Assembly: GCA_949502025.1 (NCBI GenBank)
Contig: CATBCG010000010.1
Coordinates: 1-25,454 of the forward strand
DNA from: MGBC131033 sp910585655
GTDB taxonomy: Bacteria > Bacillota > Clostridia > Lachnospirales > Lachnospiraceae
Direction of reading: 5' to 3'
DNA length: 25,454 bases
In this document: positions 15,540 to 24,418 of the stretch, piece by piece
How the letters are laid out: every line of letters begins with the position of its first letter
Position numbering within the stretch: position 1 is the stretch's first letter
Position numbers and translations under genes: made by a program
Notes under the pieces: model-generated
The model's input: only the letters and a program-made list of their open reading frames with translations
Database searches by the model: none
Told to the model about the DNA's origin: nothing

Positions 15540-17222
15540 TTATCGCCTCTGCCCTCCAATCAGTTCCAATGCCCGGTAAATGTCCAGGGTTCCATATCCC
15601 CATTCCCGGTTTGGGTAGATAAGATTCGTCCTAGTCGCTCCTCGTATCAAATATTGCTGGATTTCTCTTCCACTGATACCAGGCGCATATTCCATCAGCA
15701 GCGCAGCTACTCCTGCAGTCTGCGCGGCGGACACACTGGTTCCGCTCCGACTGTCATAACCGCCTCCTGCTACCGGTCCGGAAATTCCTACTCCCGGCGC
15801 TGCCAAGTCAGGTTTGATGGTGTGGTTCCTAGCATAACCACGAGAAGAATGAAGATAAATGCTTCCGTTCCGATGGTTGTAAGCGGCTGTCGTAATCGTT
15901 TCTAACACATTTCCAGGATCGCAGACCAAAATATCTGGATCAGGCTTCATAAAATGCGTATCTTCCGAAAGAAAATTAAACATTGGCATCCAAATATCGT
16001 ATTCCCCTCCTATTACCTCTTCCCGGTATACCTGCATTTTCCAAAGCCCCGGAGTCGGATTGATAAAACGGATTCCAGTCAGACGTGTTCCAATATTGCG
16101 AAAAACAATCCCATATGCCAGTTCCAGGGTCACAGGCTCAAACGTAAAATTTATCCGCTCAATCCGTCCCGGGCGCACAGAAATTTTCCCAGTCGTATAG
16201 CCGGTCGGCGTCGTAAAACCAACGGAGTACGTATCTAAAACCTCTCCCCACATCTCCATGCTAAAGCCTTCTTCCCCTTCTCCTACCCGAAATTCCAGCT
16301 CCTGCATCGTTTCTGAACCTGACATTTGCCCATGGTAATGATGTCCCCATCCCAGCTCGTTTCCTGCTGCCAGGCAAACACAACGATCGGATGCCTGATG
16401 ATTTTGGCGGAGCAGGCTTGCCAGATAGGACATTCCATCATGCCCGCCTTGATTCGTTCCAAGCGCCATCAGAATCACCAATGGCTTGCTCTGACGAATA
16501 GCCAAATTAGTCAGATAATAAACAGCTAAGATCAAATCAGTTTCCTGATAACAAGGAACATCCTCTGCAATCTGATAATATTCCCGCAAATAGGGCTTTG
16601 CTTCCTTCAATTTTACGACTGCCAAATCAGCCAAAGGCGCGATTCCTGAAAAATCATCCTCCTCCATTTCATTCCCTGCTGCTACCCCAGCCAGAAATGT
16701 TCCATGCCCGTCAGTATCACGAGACGGTACAATCTCATATGGACTGCTGCTAGCCAAGGCAGTGTTAATCTGCTCCCTGGTATAAACCGTCCCATATGAC
16801 GGATCAAACTCCCTTTTTCCCTCGGTATAAGGAATGGTCTGATCCCATAGCTCTAAAATACGACTCGTTCCGTCGGCATAGCGAAAAACAGGATGGGTAT
16901 AGTCAATTCCTGTATCAATTACCCCTACTATCACACCTTGCCCATACAAATCCAAAAAGGGCTGTCGTCTCATCCGTTCCACCCCAGTCGCTTCCAGGTT
17001 GGAGGTATCCAACAGCCCATAACATTTTGGAAAAGAGCGATATGCTTCCCATAGCCCCGGAAGATCATTTGTCCGAGGAATATGCACCACTCCTAATAAT
17101 TCCTTTAAATTTTCATAGCATAAATCTTCATAGATCTCTAGTAAGCCTTGAAGATCTCCTCTTACCTCAATGATATAATCCGCATACTCGTTAGAATAAA
17201 TAGCAGCCTGGCAATCTGGCAT
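15540..17222 (-). CDS. Subtilisin-like serine protease (S8 family, clostridial Csp-like)
   Basis: This 560-aa S8 protease has a complete triad: D103 in GVIDTGID, H173 in DTDGHGTF and S496 in SGTSVSAA, with the oxyanion Asn N288 in LAAGNE. A large insertion (about 295-455) lies between the Asn and Ser regions, as in the clostridial subtilases related to CspB/CspC; unlike CspC pseudoproteases, all catalytic residues are present. There is no signal peptide and no obvious inhibitor-type propeptide beyond about 95 N-terminal residues. The ATG at 17222 has GGAGG five bases upstream; an in-frame TTG at 17273 has no SD. It follows the two ABC exporters by 69 nt, so it probably belongs to the same operon and could mature an exported product or act independently. 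Confidence 0.88.
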   Translation of the reverse strand: MPDCQAAIYSNEYADYIIEVRGDLQGLLEIYEDLCYENLKELLGVVHIPRTNDLPGLWEAYRSFPKCYGLLDTSNLEATGVERMRRQPFLDLYGQGVIVGVIDTGIDYTHPVFRYADGTSRILELWDQTIPYTEGKREFDPSYGTVYTREQINTALASSSPYEIVPSRDTDGHGTFLAGVAAGNEMEEDDFSGIAPLADLAVVKLKEAKPYLREYYQIAEDVPCYQETDLILAVYYLTNLAIRQSKPLVILMALGTNQGGHDGMSYLASLLRQNHQASDRCVCLAAGNELGWGHHYHGQMSGSETMQELEFRVGEGEEGFSMEMWGEVLDTYSVGFTTPTGYTTGKISVRPGRIERINFTFEPVTLELAYGIVFRNIGTRLTGIRFINPTPGLWKMQVYREEVIGGEYDIWMPMFNFLSEDTHFMKPDPDILVCDPGNVLETITTAAYNHRNGSIYLHSSRGYARNHTIKPDLAAPGVGISGPVAGGGYDSRSGTSVSAAQTAGVAALLMEYAPGISGREIQQYLIRGATRTNLIYPNREWGYGTLDIYRALELIGGQRR

Positions 17223-17291
17223 AGCAGCCTCCGAACAGCTCTTGTTATTTCCTACTATATGCGGTTTTTCCAAAAGAGGAACCGGTCTGCT

Positions 17292-19280
17292 TTATTGATA
17301 CCACTCCGCCTGCGCCTGATACATCTTCGCATAGTAGCCTCCTGCCTGCATCAGTTCTTTATGACTTCCGTCCTCGATAATCCTTCCGTCCGAAAATACC
17401 AGAATCCGGTCTACCAGTGAGGTCACACCAAGGCGATGGGAAATCAGCAACACCGTTCTGTCTCCGGTCAGCGCGTTAAAGTCCTGGTAAAGCTTCGTCT
17501 CCGCCATCGGATCCAAAGCCGCGGTCGGTTCGTCCAGAATCATGATACTGCTCTTATCCCGCCACGCTGCTCTGGCAATCGCTAACTTCTGCCACTGACC
17601 GCCTGATAAATCATTCCCTTTCAGGCTGTAGCTGCCAAGCCGTTCCGACAGTCCTTCCTTCTGGCTCTCTACAACTTCCAGAGAATCCAGACTTTTTAAC
17701 AGCTCCCGAATTTTTCCATCTTCTATTTGCCTGCTTCCGTCTGAAATCACGATATTTTCCCGCATTGTATCTTCATAGTGGGCAAAATTTTGAACCGCTA
17801 CGGTCAAGCCATCCCGAACCTTGGCTGTTTCTGTTTTGATATCTCTGCCGTTGACCAAAATCTCTCCCTTTCCTGCCTCGTATAATCCACAGAGCAGATT
17901 GATAAAGGTTGTTTTTCCAGAACCGTTTTCTCCGACAATCGCTATCTTTTCCCCTGGCTTTATGCGTACGGAAATATCGTGCAGCACTTCTCGATCTGTA
18001 TCCGGATAGGAAAAAGAAACTCCGGAAAATGCGATTTCCCCCAAACCGTTCTTCTGCTCTGCCATAGCCGAGCCTGCCATTTGTCGTCCAGCAGTCGTTT
18101 GCTGACTGCCAGCTATTTGCTGTCCGGCTGCCGGCTGCCCGGAGAGCGTCTGCTCCCTTGGCAGCTCCATCAGGGAAAAATATTCCCCCATATACGGCAG
18201 ATACGAAACCAGGTTCGCCATCCCGGAAAACAAATCGCTGGAAAACTGTAATAGCTGCCTTGTCAAAGTCAGAACAAGCGTAAATACACCAATCCCCAAC
18301 ATCGGATTCTCATAAATCATCCGCGCCGTCCAGACCAGCACCAGCAGACAAACCAGGTTCCGCACGATATCGTTTACCACGTTGATACCTGCATGCTTTC
18401 CCATAATACGGTTTTTTCTGCCGATATAACGATCTGCTGTTTCCCGCCACTTCCCTTTGACAACCGAAAACAGACGGAAATGCCGTACCTCCTGCATGAA
18501 TTCCTGTGTCGCCAAGATCCAGAAATAATGGTTGATCATCGCCGAATCCTGCATCCCGCGCACCTCGTTCTGGAACGTTTCATCCTGATATTTGTAGGTA
18601 ATATAAGCAGAGGGAATGCTGACCAAAACCGTAATGACCACAAACCATGGATTTACCCGCGCCAAACTGCCCGCTACCAAAAGCAGCATCAAAAATTCTG
18701 CCAGATAAAGGCTGATTTCCGACAGTACCTTTGTCACCTGACCTCCGGTAAACTGCATGGCAAACTGTACCCGCTCCTGAAAGTCGTCATGGTTCTCAAT
18801 ATAAGGATAACGAACCGTCGCCTGCAGCTCTAACAGCGACTTTGTTACATGCCGGTTAGCATTTCTTGCATCCTCCTTCTGGCAATAGCTCTTTGCCGAC
18901 TCTAAGAAAAGCTGGAGTAACAGCAGCAACAAGACAAGCAGAAACGGAAGCCATACCGTTTCCCAGACCACTCCGTCTGAGAGCTTTCCTGTCGCGTCTG
19001 CCGCTGCTTGCGCCCCGCTTTGTCCTGTTCCGGCTGCCCCGCCTCCTCCTACTGCCAGCACACCCAGCAGCCCGTCTGTCAGAGCCTGGAATTGTCTGGC
19101 AAGCCATACTGGCAGAAAGGCAAACACTACCGAAAGCACCGTTACCACATGAGACATTCTGGATTTGGTCGAAAAGCTTAACGCTGCCGCCCGCTTAAAA
19201 TTCCGGAAGCTATGCGTCTTCTTTTTCTGTTCCTCCCTTTTTTGCCCACCCCTATTTTCTCCGTCTTTCTTTTTTCCCAT
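17292..19280 (-). CDS. ABC exporter, fused membrane and ATPase domains (second half-transporter)
   Basis: This 662-aa protein has a type IV ABC exporter membrane domain (about 40-370) followed by a nucleotide-binding domain. The latter has Walker A GENGSGKT at 450-457, Q-loop Q497, signature LSGGQ at 558-562, Walker B ending ILDEP with E584, and H-loop H615. There is no C39 peptidase domain. Two features are unusual. One is a Gly/Ala/Gln-rich insertion (about 76-99) in the first external loop. The other is a Gln/Ala/Gly-rich linker (about 379-409) between the membrane and ATPase domains. The start ATG has GGGAGAGG upstream. It is paired with the ABC gene immediately upstream and they probably form a heterodimer. 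The transported compound is unknown but is presumably the cluster's product. Confidence 0.9.
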   Translation of the reverse strand: MGKKKDGENRGGQKREEQKKKTHSFRNFKRAAALSFSTKSRMSHVVTVLSVVFAFLPVWLARQFQALTDGLLGVLAVGGGGAAGTGQSGAQAAADATGKLSDGVVWETVWLPFLLVLLLLLLQLFLESAKSYCQKEDARNANRHVTKSLLELQATVRYPYIENHDDFQERVQFAMQFTGGQVTKVLSEISLYLAEFLMLLLVAGSLARVNPWFVVITVLVSIPSAYITYKYQDETFQNEVRGMQDSAMINHYFWILATQEFMQEVRHFRLFSVVKGKWRETADRYIGRKNRIMGKHAGINVVNDIVRNLVCLLVLVWTARMIYENPMLGIGVFTLVLTLTRQLLQFSSDLFSGMANLVSYLPYMGEYFSLMELPREQTLSGQPAAGQQIAGSQQTTAGRQMAGSAMAEQKNGLGEIAFSGVSFSYPDTDREVLHDISVRIKPGEKIAIVGENGSGKTTFINLLCGLYEAGKGEILVNGRDIKTETAKVRDGLTVAVQNFAHYEDTMRENIVISDGSRQIEDGKIRELLKSLDSLEVVESQKEGLSERLGSYSLKGNDLSGGQWQKLAIARAAWRDKSSIMILDEPTAALDPMAETKLYQDFNALTGDRTVLLISHRLGVTSLVDRILVFSDGRIIEDGSHKELMQAGGYYAKMYQAQAEWYQ

Positions 19281-19397
19281 CTTAGCCTCTCCCTTCCTTT
19301 CAGACCTCTTCCCTGTTGTTTGTCTTTATGTAATCACAATTCCTTCTTCTTTCTATTTTTCCTGCAAGGTATCTTACCTGTATGACTGGCTACCACT

Positions 19398-21257
19398 TTA
19401 TGCCGATTCCTGTTCGTACCACTTTGCCTGCTCCTGATAAAATTCAGCATACAAGCCCTTTTTCTTCATCAGCTCCTCATGGTTTCCTTCCTCTGCCAGC
19501 TTCCCGTTATTTAGCACCAGAATCCGATCTGCCATTCGGGCGAAAGCTACCCGGTGGCTGATCATAATCACCGTCTTTCCCTGATTTTCCTGGCGAATCC
19601 GCTCAAACAGCTCCCGCTCGGCAATCGGATCAAGGGCAGCCGACGGTTCGTCAAAAATCAGGACGTCCCTCTCTCCCATATAGGCTCTGGCAATCGCGAT
19701 CTTCTGCGCCTCTCCGCCGGAAAGCATCACACCCGATTTATCCACCCGCTTCAGCAGCAGCGTAGACAGACCATTCGGCAGCTTTGCCACCAAGCTGTCC
19801 GCTCCGCCCATATGAACCGCCCGCTCGATTTTTTTCGTATCCTCCATATCCTCAATACTTCCGTATCCGATATTTTCTCCTAATGTCACATGAAGCAGAG
19901 CGGAATCCTGGAAAAAGATACCGATTTCCTTTGTCAAATCTTCGGTCGGAATCGTCCGGTAATCCTCTCCCTGAAAACGCAGCGTTCCGCCCGTCGGAGC
20001 ATACATTTTCGTCAGCAGACGGATCAGCGTACTCTTCCCGCTGCCATTACAGCCGACCAGAGCAACGCTCTCTCCCTGACGAATTTGAAAGCTGATATCC
20101 GATAAAACTTCTTTTTTATCATCGTAAGAAAACGAAAGATGCTCCGCTTCAAACACACAGCCTGCTTCCGCAATATCGCCGCCCTTTCTTCCAGACAGAA
20201 CCGAACTCTTAGACTCAGAAGCTGCCCCTGGAACTAAAACTTCTGCGTCAGGTCGTTTCTCCCACTTTCCTTCAAAGAAATTCATCTGGTGCCATACGAC
20301 ATAAAGCGATTGTAATAATGTACTATAGTTTAACACAACTTCCTGAATAGAACCTGAAACGGTCTGTCCCATCGCATAAACCGCTGTAAAAATCCCCAGC
20401 TCCATCCGCCCAGCCAGCACCTGTCGGACGGCAAAGCCCAATACTGCGCTGATAAAGAGGAAATACACCAGCTTACTCACCAAGGAAAGCCAGGCGTAGA
20501 TTTTATCATTGCCCCTTTCAAAGTCCTTAACCTGGTTGTATTCCCTTTCCCATTTTTCCACAATCCGACTACTCGCATCAAACAGGCGAATTTCCTTTGC
20601 TACCCCGGTGTTCATCACCATATCCATAAAATAGCCGCTCCGTTGATCCGCCAGCTTGATATCCGCCGTCCGATCCTTGACTTTATTGCCCAGACGGAAA
20701 TTCACCAGCACGACCAGCAGGATATAGAGAAACGTCACCAAAACAAGCTGCCAGGAATACCGCAGGACAACCAGAGAAACCGAAAGAATGGAAAGCGCTT
20801 TGCTGAACAAAAGAAATAACGTAGAAATGATTTCTGTTACCGCGCCGCAACGGGCAATCGCAAAGTAATAATCCTCTTTGAACTTCTGGTCGAGAAACGT
20901 TTTGCGGCTGATATCCCGGATCGTTTCCATGACCCGCTCCTCGGTTCCCAGAAAATATTTGTTATAAAGTACCAGCCAGATATAGCCATAATTAAACCGG
21001 GAGGCGACCCCCATTGCCGCCAAGAAAATCCCCAGCCCGATAACTGCCGGAAGGACGTCAGACACTGTTCCCTGCCCGGTGAGGATATAATCAGATAGAA
21101 TGCTGATGGATTCCTTTTGGAAATACAAGACGACCGCAGGTAGCACCGCTACTGCGATGCTAAGAAACGACCATAAAATAAAATAGGTACGGCTTAGATG
21201 GAAACAGAACCGCACCGTCCAGAGTAGGGTTTTCCTCCGTTCGTTTTTTTCTTTCAT
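19398..21257 (-). CDS. ABC exporter, fused membrane and ATPase domains (first half-transporter)
   Basis: This 619-aa half-transporter has a membrane domain (about 15-330) and an ATPase domain with Walker A GCNGSGKST at 402-410, signature LSGGE (not LSGGQ) at 512-516, Walker B LIFDEP with E537, and H-loop H568. Catalytic residues are present, so it is not an obviously degenerate half. The ATG has GGGAGG about five bases upstream. It lies 117 nt ahead of the second ABC gene and 185 nt after the carrier protein gene. Both C-termini end similarly (Ala-Glu/Lys-Trp-Tyr), consistent with duplication and heterodimer formation. Export of a peptide or lipid-like metabolite is inferred. Confidence 0.9.
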   Translation of the reverse strand: MKEKNERRKTLLWTVRFCFHLSRTYFILWSFLSIAVAVLPAVVLYFQKESISILSDYILTGQGTVSDVLPAVIGLGIFLAAMGVASRFNYGYIWLVLYNKYFLGTEERVMETIRDISRKTFLDQKFKEDYYFAIARCGAVTEIISTLFLLFSKALSILSVSLVVLRYSWQLVLVTFLYILLVVLVNFRLGNKVKDRTADIKLADQRSGYFMDMVMNTGVAKEIRLFDASSRIVEKWEREYNQVKDFERGNDKIYAWLSLVSKLVYFLFISAVLGFAVRQVLAGRMELGIFTAVYAMGQTVSGSIQEVVLNYSTLLQSLYVVWHQMNFFEGKWEKRPDAEVLVPGAASESKSSVLSGRKGGDIAEAGCVFEAEHLSFSYDDKKEVLSDISFQIRQGESVALVGCNGSGKSTLIRLLTKMYAPTGGTLRFQGEDYRTIPTEDLTKEIGIFFQDSALLHVTLGENIGYGSIEDMEDTKKIERAVHMGGADSLVAKLPNGLSTLLLKRVDKSGVMLSGGEAQKIAIARAYMGERDVLIFDEPSAALDPIAERELFERIRQENQGKTVIMISHRVAFARMADRILVLNNGKLAEEGNHEELMKKKGLYAEFYQEQAKWYEQESA

Positions 21258-21442
21258 GATGACCTCCCTCGTTATGTAGTTGCTTTTTTCAACACTATTG
21301 TTATCTTGCCCTATGCTCCTGCCGGTTTGGAACGATTTCTGCGGCGTTTGGAGCCTTTGTTTTGGATAATTAAATTTACCATAAAAAATTTTTTCTGTCT
21401 ATTATTTTTCACCTATATCTATCTTTTTTTAATTTTTTTGCA

Positions 21443-21706
21443 TCACAGCCTGTCATTTTCGTGCCGTTTTACCAGTTCTAATAAGTTTTGATAGCTTTGC
21501 AGCCGTTTCATATCCATCTCTTCTGCTTCAAACTCAAATCCCAATTGTTCTTCAATCTCGATTATCAGTTCTACCATCAACAACGAATCAAAGCCTAATT
21601 CTTCTTTCAGATTACAATCCTTATTCTGTAAAATTTTCTCCTTTTCCTCTTCTGTCAAATCCAACCTGCATAACTCCTTTAAAATCTCCCTTACCTGTTC
21701 TTCCAT
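21443..21706 (-). CDS. Stand-alone acyl / peptidyl carrier protein
   Basis: This 87-aa acidic four-helix carrier has the phosphopantetheine attachment motif GFDSLLMVEL (S41). The length is normal for a discrete ACP. The ATG at 21706 is chosen because AGGATGG precedes it and MEEQVREILKEL is a typical ACP first helix; an in-frame ATG at 21793 would add 29 residues and overlap the ligase gene. It directly follows the AMP-forming ligase, so the ligase probably loads its substrate onto this Ser-linked arm, as BtrJ loads BtrI in butirosin synthesis. A housekeeping fatty-acid ACP is unlikely because no fab genes are nearby. No phosphopantetheinyl transferase is encoded in the window. Confidence 0.9.
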   Translation of the reverse strand: MEEQVREILKELCRLDLTEEEKEKILQNKDCNLKEELGFDSLLMVELIIEIEEQLGFEFEAEEMDMKRLQSYQNLLELVKRHENDRL

Positions 21707-21773
21707 GTTTTTCCATCCTTTCCTAACGCTCTCCTGTTCTACCGGAAGCCCTGCAGCCGTCCACCACGTTATT

Positions 21774-23351
21774 TCACGGATTTTGCTGTTCATGCAAAGT
21801 CCTGGGCTGAACTGTTACAACCTTCTCAGCAGAAATATCCCGCCGCAAGATTTTTCCGGTGCTGGTCTTTTCTATTTGTTCTACAAATTCCATCCTGACC
21901 GGAATTTTATAATCCTCTAAATACTCCCGGCAATACGTAATTAACTCTGCTGCCATGATATCTGCGCCTTCCTCCTTCATCAGCCTTGCTACCGGAACCT
22001 CTCCCAACACCTCATGTTTCTCCCCTGACACCACCGCTTCCTGAATAGCCGGATGAGAACCAAGCACTTCTTCGATTTCCTCTGGATAAAGATTGATGCC
22101 GCCGGAAATCAGCATGTTTTTCTTTCGCCCTTTGATATACAAATACCCTTCCGCATCAAAGGCACCCAAATCTCCAGTATACAGCCAGCCTCCTTGGATT
22201 GCCTTTAAGGTTTCTTTTGGATTCTTATAGTATCCTGGCATCACACAGTCACTACAGGTAATGATCTCTCCAATTTCTCCAGCCGACGCCTCTGTTCCAT
22301 CCTCTTTTACCACCTTCACCTCCACTCCAGGTAACGGACGCCCTACCGATCCAAGCTTTGATAGTGCCTGTTCCGGCAGAAGCTGTGTAATTCTCGGCGC
22401 TGCCTCTGTCTGTCCATAAGTATGAACAAAATTCACCTGTGGGAACTTCTCCAAAACCAACCTCAGCTTTTCCTCTGGCAGAAAACCTCCTCCCATAAAC
22501 AAATACCGCAGGGAATGGATATCATACCGTTCCGCCCGGATCCTGCATAAAAGATGCAAGGTAGAAGGAACAAAGTTTGCATTGGTACAGCGATAGGTTT
22601 CTATCTGATGTAATACCTGATATGGATTATAATCCCCTTGATACAGCACGATCGAGCCGCCCAGATAAAAATGAGTCAAAAGCTGTGCTATCAGGGCATA
22701 GCAAAAATGAAACGGCAGGGTAATCAGCGTCCGTTCTGTCTGATCTATATCCAGTTCTGCAATCGAAGCCCGGATATTTGATAGGATATTCCGGTGTGTC
22801 AGCATCACCCGCTTTGGCTCCGACGTCGTACCAGAGGTATGCAGGAGCAATGCTACGTCGTCCTCTCCTCCTGCTACGATGATTTGCGGATATCTTTCTT
22901 CCCCATCTTTTTCATACTTCCCTGTCATTTCCAGATGTCCGGTATCTACACAATATACTATTACGCCGAAATCCATTTCTTTTAGAAATTCCCTGACCCG
23001 CCCCAAACAGTCTTCTTCTGTTACGATCAGGCTGATATCACAATAGTCCACCGTACTGGAAAACTGTCTCTGCTTACAGGCTCCATCTATCGGGACTACG
23101 ATACCTCCCATCCGGTTGACGGCAAAAAAAGCAGCTATGTATGGAATTCCTTTTGGCAAGTAAAACAAAACCGTTCTTCCTTTTATGGAGAAGTCTTCTT
23201 TCTGGAAGAACTGGATAATCCGATCCGACTCCTGACACAACTCTGCATAAGAAAGCCGCGTCTCTCCTTCGTAAACCGCAATCTTCGTATTTCGCCTATG
23301 CTGTTCTAAGATATCCTCTATCCGCCTTATATCAGATACTCGTCCTTCCAT
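21774..23351 (-). CDS. AMP-forming acyl / aminoacyl ligase (ANL superfamily)
   Basis: This 525-aa stand-alone adenylation enzyme has the P-loop HTSGTTSEPKRV (171-182), YGQTEA (312-317), YTGD (391-394), the hinge region KGRKKNMLISGG, and the catalytic lysine K500 in TSTGKILRR. It activates a carboxylate as an acyl-AMP and transfers it to a thiol, most likely the carrier protein encoded next. The substrate cannot be read safely; fatty, aryl and amino acids are all possible. The ATG at 23351 has GGAGG seven bases upstream and overlaps the nucleotidyltransferase gene by 25 nt, indicating tight coupling. There is no fused carrier or condensation domain, so this is not a conventional NRPS module. 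Confidence 0.9.
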   Translation of the reverse strand: MEGRVSDIRRIEDILEQHRRNTKIAVYEGETRLSYAELCQESDRIIQFFQKEDFSIKGRTVLFYLPKGIPYIAAFFAVNRMGGIVVPIDGACKQRQFSSTVDYCDISLIVTEEDCLGRVREFLKEMDFGVIVYCVDTGHLEMTGKYEKDGEERYPQIIVAGGEDDVALLLHTSGTTSEPKRVMLTHRNILSNIRASIAELDIDQTERTLITLPFHFCYALIAQLLTHFYLGGSIVLYQGDYNPYQVLHQIETYRCTNANFVPSTLHLLCRIRAERYDIHSLRYLFMGGGFLPEEKLRLVLEKFPQVNFVHTYGQTEAAPRITQLLPEQALSKLGSVGRPLPGVEVKVVKEDGTEASAGEIGEIITCSDCVMPGYYKNPKETLKAIQGGWLYTGDLGAFDAEGYLYIKGRKKNMLISGGINLYPEEIEEVLGSHPAIQEAVVSGEKHEVLGEVPVARLMKEEGADIMAAELITYCREYLEDYKIPVRMEFVEQIEKTSTGKILRRDISAEKVVTVQPRTLHEQQNP

Positions 23352-24412
23352 GAAATTTCCTCCAAAAGCTTCTCTCTCTCGTCTGCCACAAACCAAACTT
23401 CAGGTTCCTCCTGATACCGATAAGCCCTTCTGGCAGGAGGATCGATAATTCGCTTTAAATATGCTTTATCCCCCGGCTCCAGTTCCTTCATCAGCCAGGA
23501 AAATCCCTCCAGATCGCCAACCGATGGATAAATCTTTCTTAGCAAATCAAAGCAATAGTAGCATTGTGCTTCCAGACCGTAAAGGCGCATCCGTTCTAAT
23601 AGCTGCTGATAGGAAAAATCGGTATCATAATGATGGAACAGCAAATTCATATCACTGTATTTATATAACATGATATCCTTTTGTCTATGAAAGTAATCAA
23701 AAATAACTGCTTCCTTAAATTGATGGCAGCATAAATGGATTAAGAAATCGTATTCGTCCAACGTATAAAAACTGTCTTCACCATACGCTACTTCCTTCAT
23801 CTGGGACAACATATGATCCAATACCAAATCTGTTTTCGGCGGCTTATAATCAATAGAAAAATTGATATCAATACTCAAAAGACGTTCTTCCTGCAGCTTG
23901 ACATATGGTACAGTTTCCCCATAGTTTAACTTAGACATTACAATCTGCTTTCTGGTAGCTGGAATCAGTTGTCCTTCCGGGCTAACATACCCTTGTACAA
24001 ATCCATGTTCCTTAAAAAGCCGATCAACCTTCCCTACCTCTTTCCCATGAATTAACATATCAATATCATTGGAAGTCCGGTTGCCCTTTTTATATAATTT
24101 TGTCGTCAAATAAGCTCCTTTTAATAGTGCATAAGAAAAATCTGCCTGTTTTAATACCTGACAGAGATAAGACATATTTTTCAAAAACATCTCGGTTTTC
24201 CTCATGGAAGCATTTGCTAATTCCTCCATTTCCGTTCGTTCTTTTTCTGCCAGACGATATTGTTCTGTTCCAAAGATATTAGCAGCAGCAATCCCGCCGA
24301 TCCGATTCCATTTTATTTTTTCCAACAATTCGCTGTCTATTGTCACTGTGACTTCCGGAATTTTATGCTGGCAGCAATCTGACAAATTAAATAATGTTTT
24401 TGCATCTACCAC
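23327..24412 (-). CDS. Nucleotidyltransferase-fold protein (NTP_transf_5-like)
   Basis: A 361-aa protein with the core of the family: LLKGAYLTTKLY at 97-107, then GNRTSNDIDMLI with the acidic pair D116 and D118, and a third acid D182 in LSIDINFS. These fit the metal site of polymerase beta-type nucleotidyltransferases, such as antibiotic nucleotidyltransferases. Members often sit in natural-product and modified-peptide clusters, but their reaction is unknown. The start is GTG with GGAGG 11 bases upstream; the SD lies inside the end of the preceding gene, six nt away. It could adenylylate an intermediate, the carrier protein or the final product, possibly for self-protection. The family is fairly secure; the function is not. 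Confidence 0.75.
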   Translation of the reverse strand: MVDAKTLFNLSDCCQHKIPEVTVTIDSELLEKIKWNRIGGIAAANIFGTEQYRLAEKERTEMEELANASMRKTEMFLKNMSYLCQVLKQADFSYALLKGAYLTTKLYKKGNRTSNDIDMLIHGKEVGKVDRLFKEHGFVQGYVSPEGQLIPATRKQIVMSKLNYGETVPYVKLQEERLLSIDINFSIDYKPPKTDLVLDHMLSQMKEVAYGEDSFYTLDEYDFLIHLCCHQFKEAVIFDYFHRQKDIMLYKYSDMNLLFHHYDTDFSYQQLLERMRLYGLEAQCYYCFDLLRKIYPSVGDLEGFSWLMKELEPGDKAYLKRIIDPPARRAYRYQEEPEVWFVADEREKLLEEISWKDEYLI

Positions 24413-24418
24413 TTTATT

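Noticed and set aside
15461..15559. Longer N-terminus for the first S9 peptidase (start at 15559)
   Set aside because: The extension covers a consensus promoter and overlaps the subtilase gene; the ATG at 15460 has an SD and a normal S9 start.
19281..19397. Short hairpin AGGTA / TACCT between the two ABC genes as a terminator
   Set aside because: The stem is only about 5 bp and lacks a T-run on either strand.
17292..21257. One ABC half being an ATPase-dead partner
   Set aside because: Both keep Walker A, a Walker B glutamate and the H-loop histidine; only the LSGGE signature of the first is slightly unusual.
21306..21491. Plus-strand hydrophobic ORF of 61 codons opposite the ACP gene
   Set aside because: It overlaps the carrier protein on the other strand, has no ribosome binding site, and its Phe/Leu content is what AT-rich antisense sequence gives.
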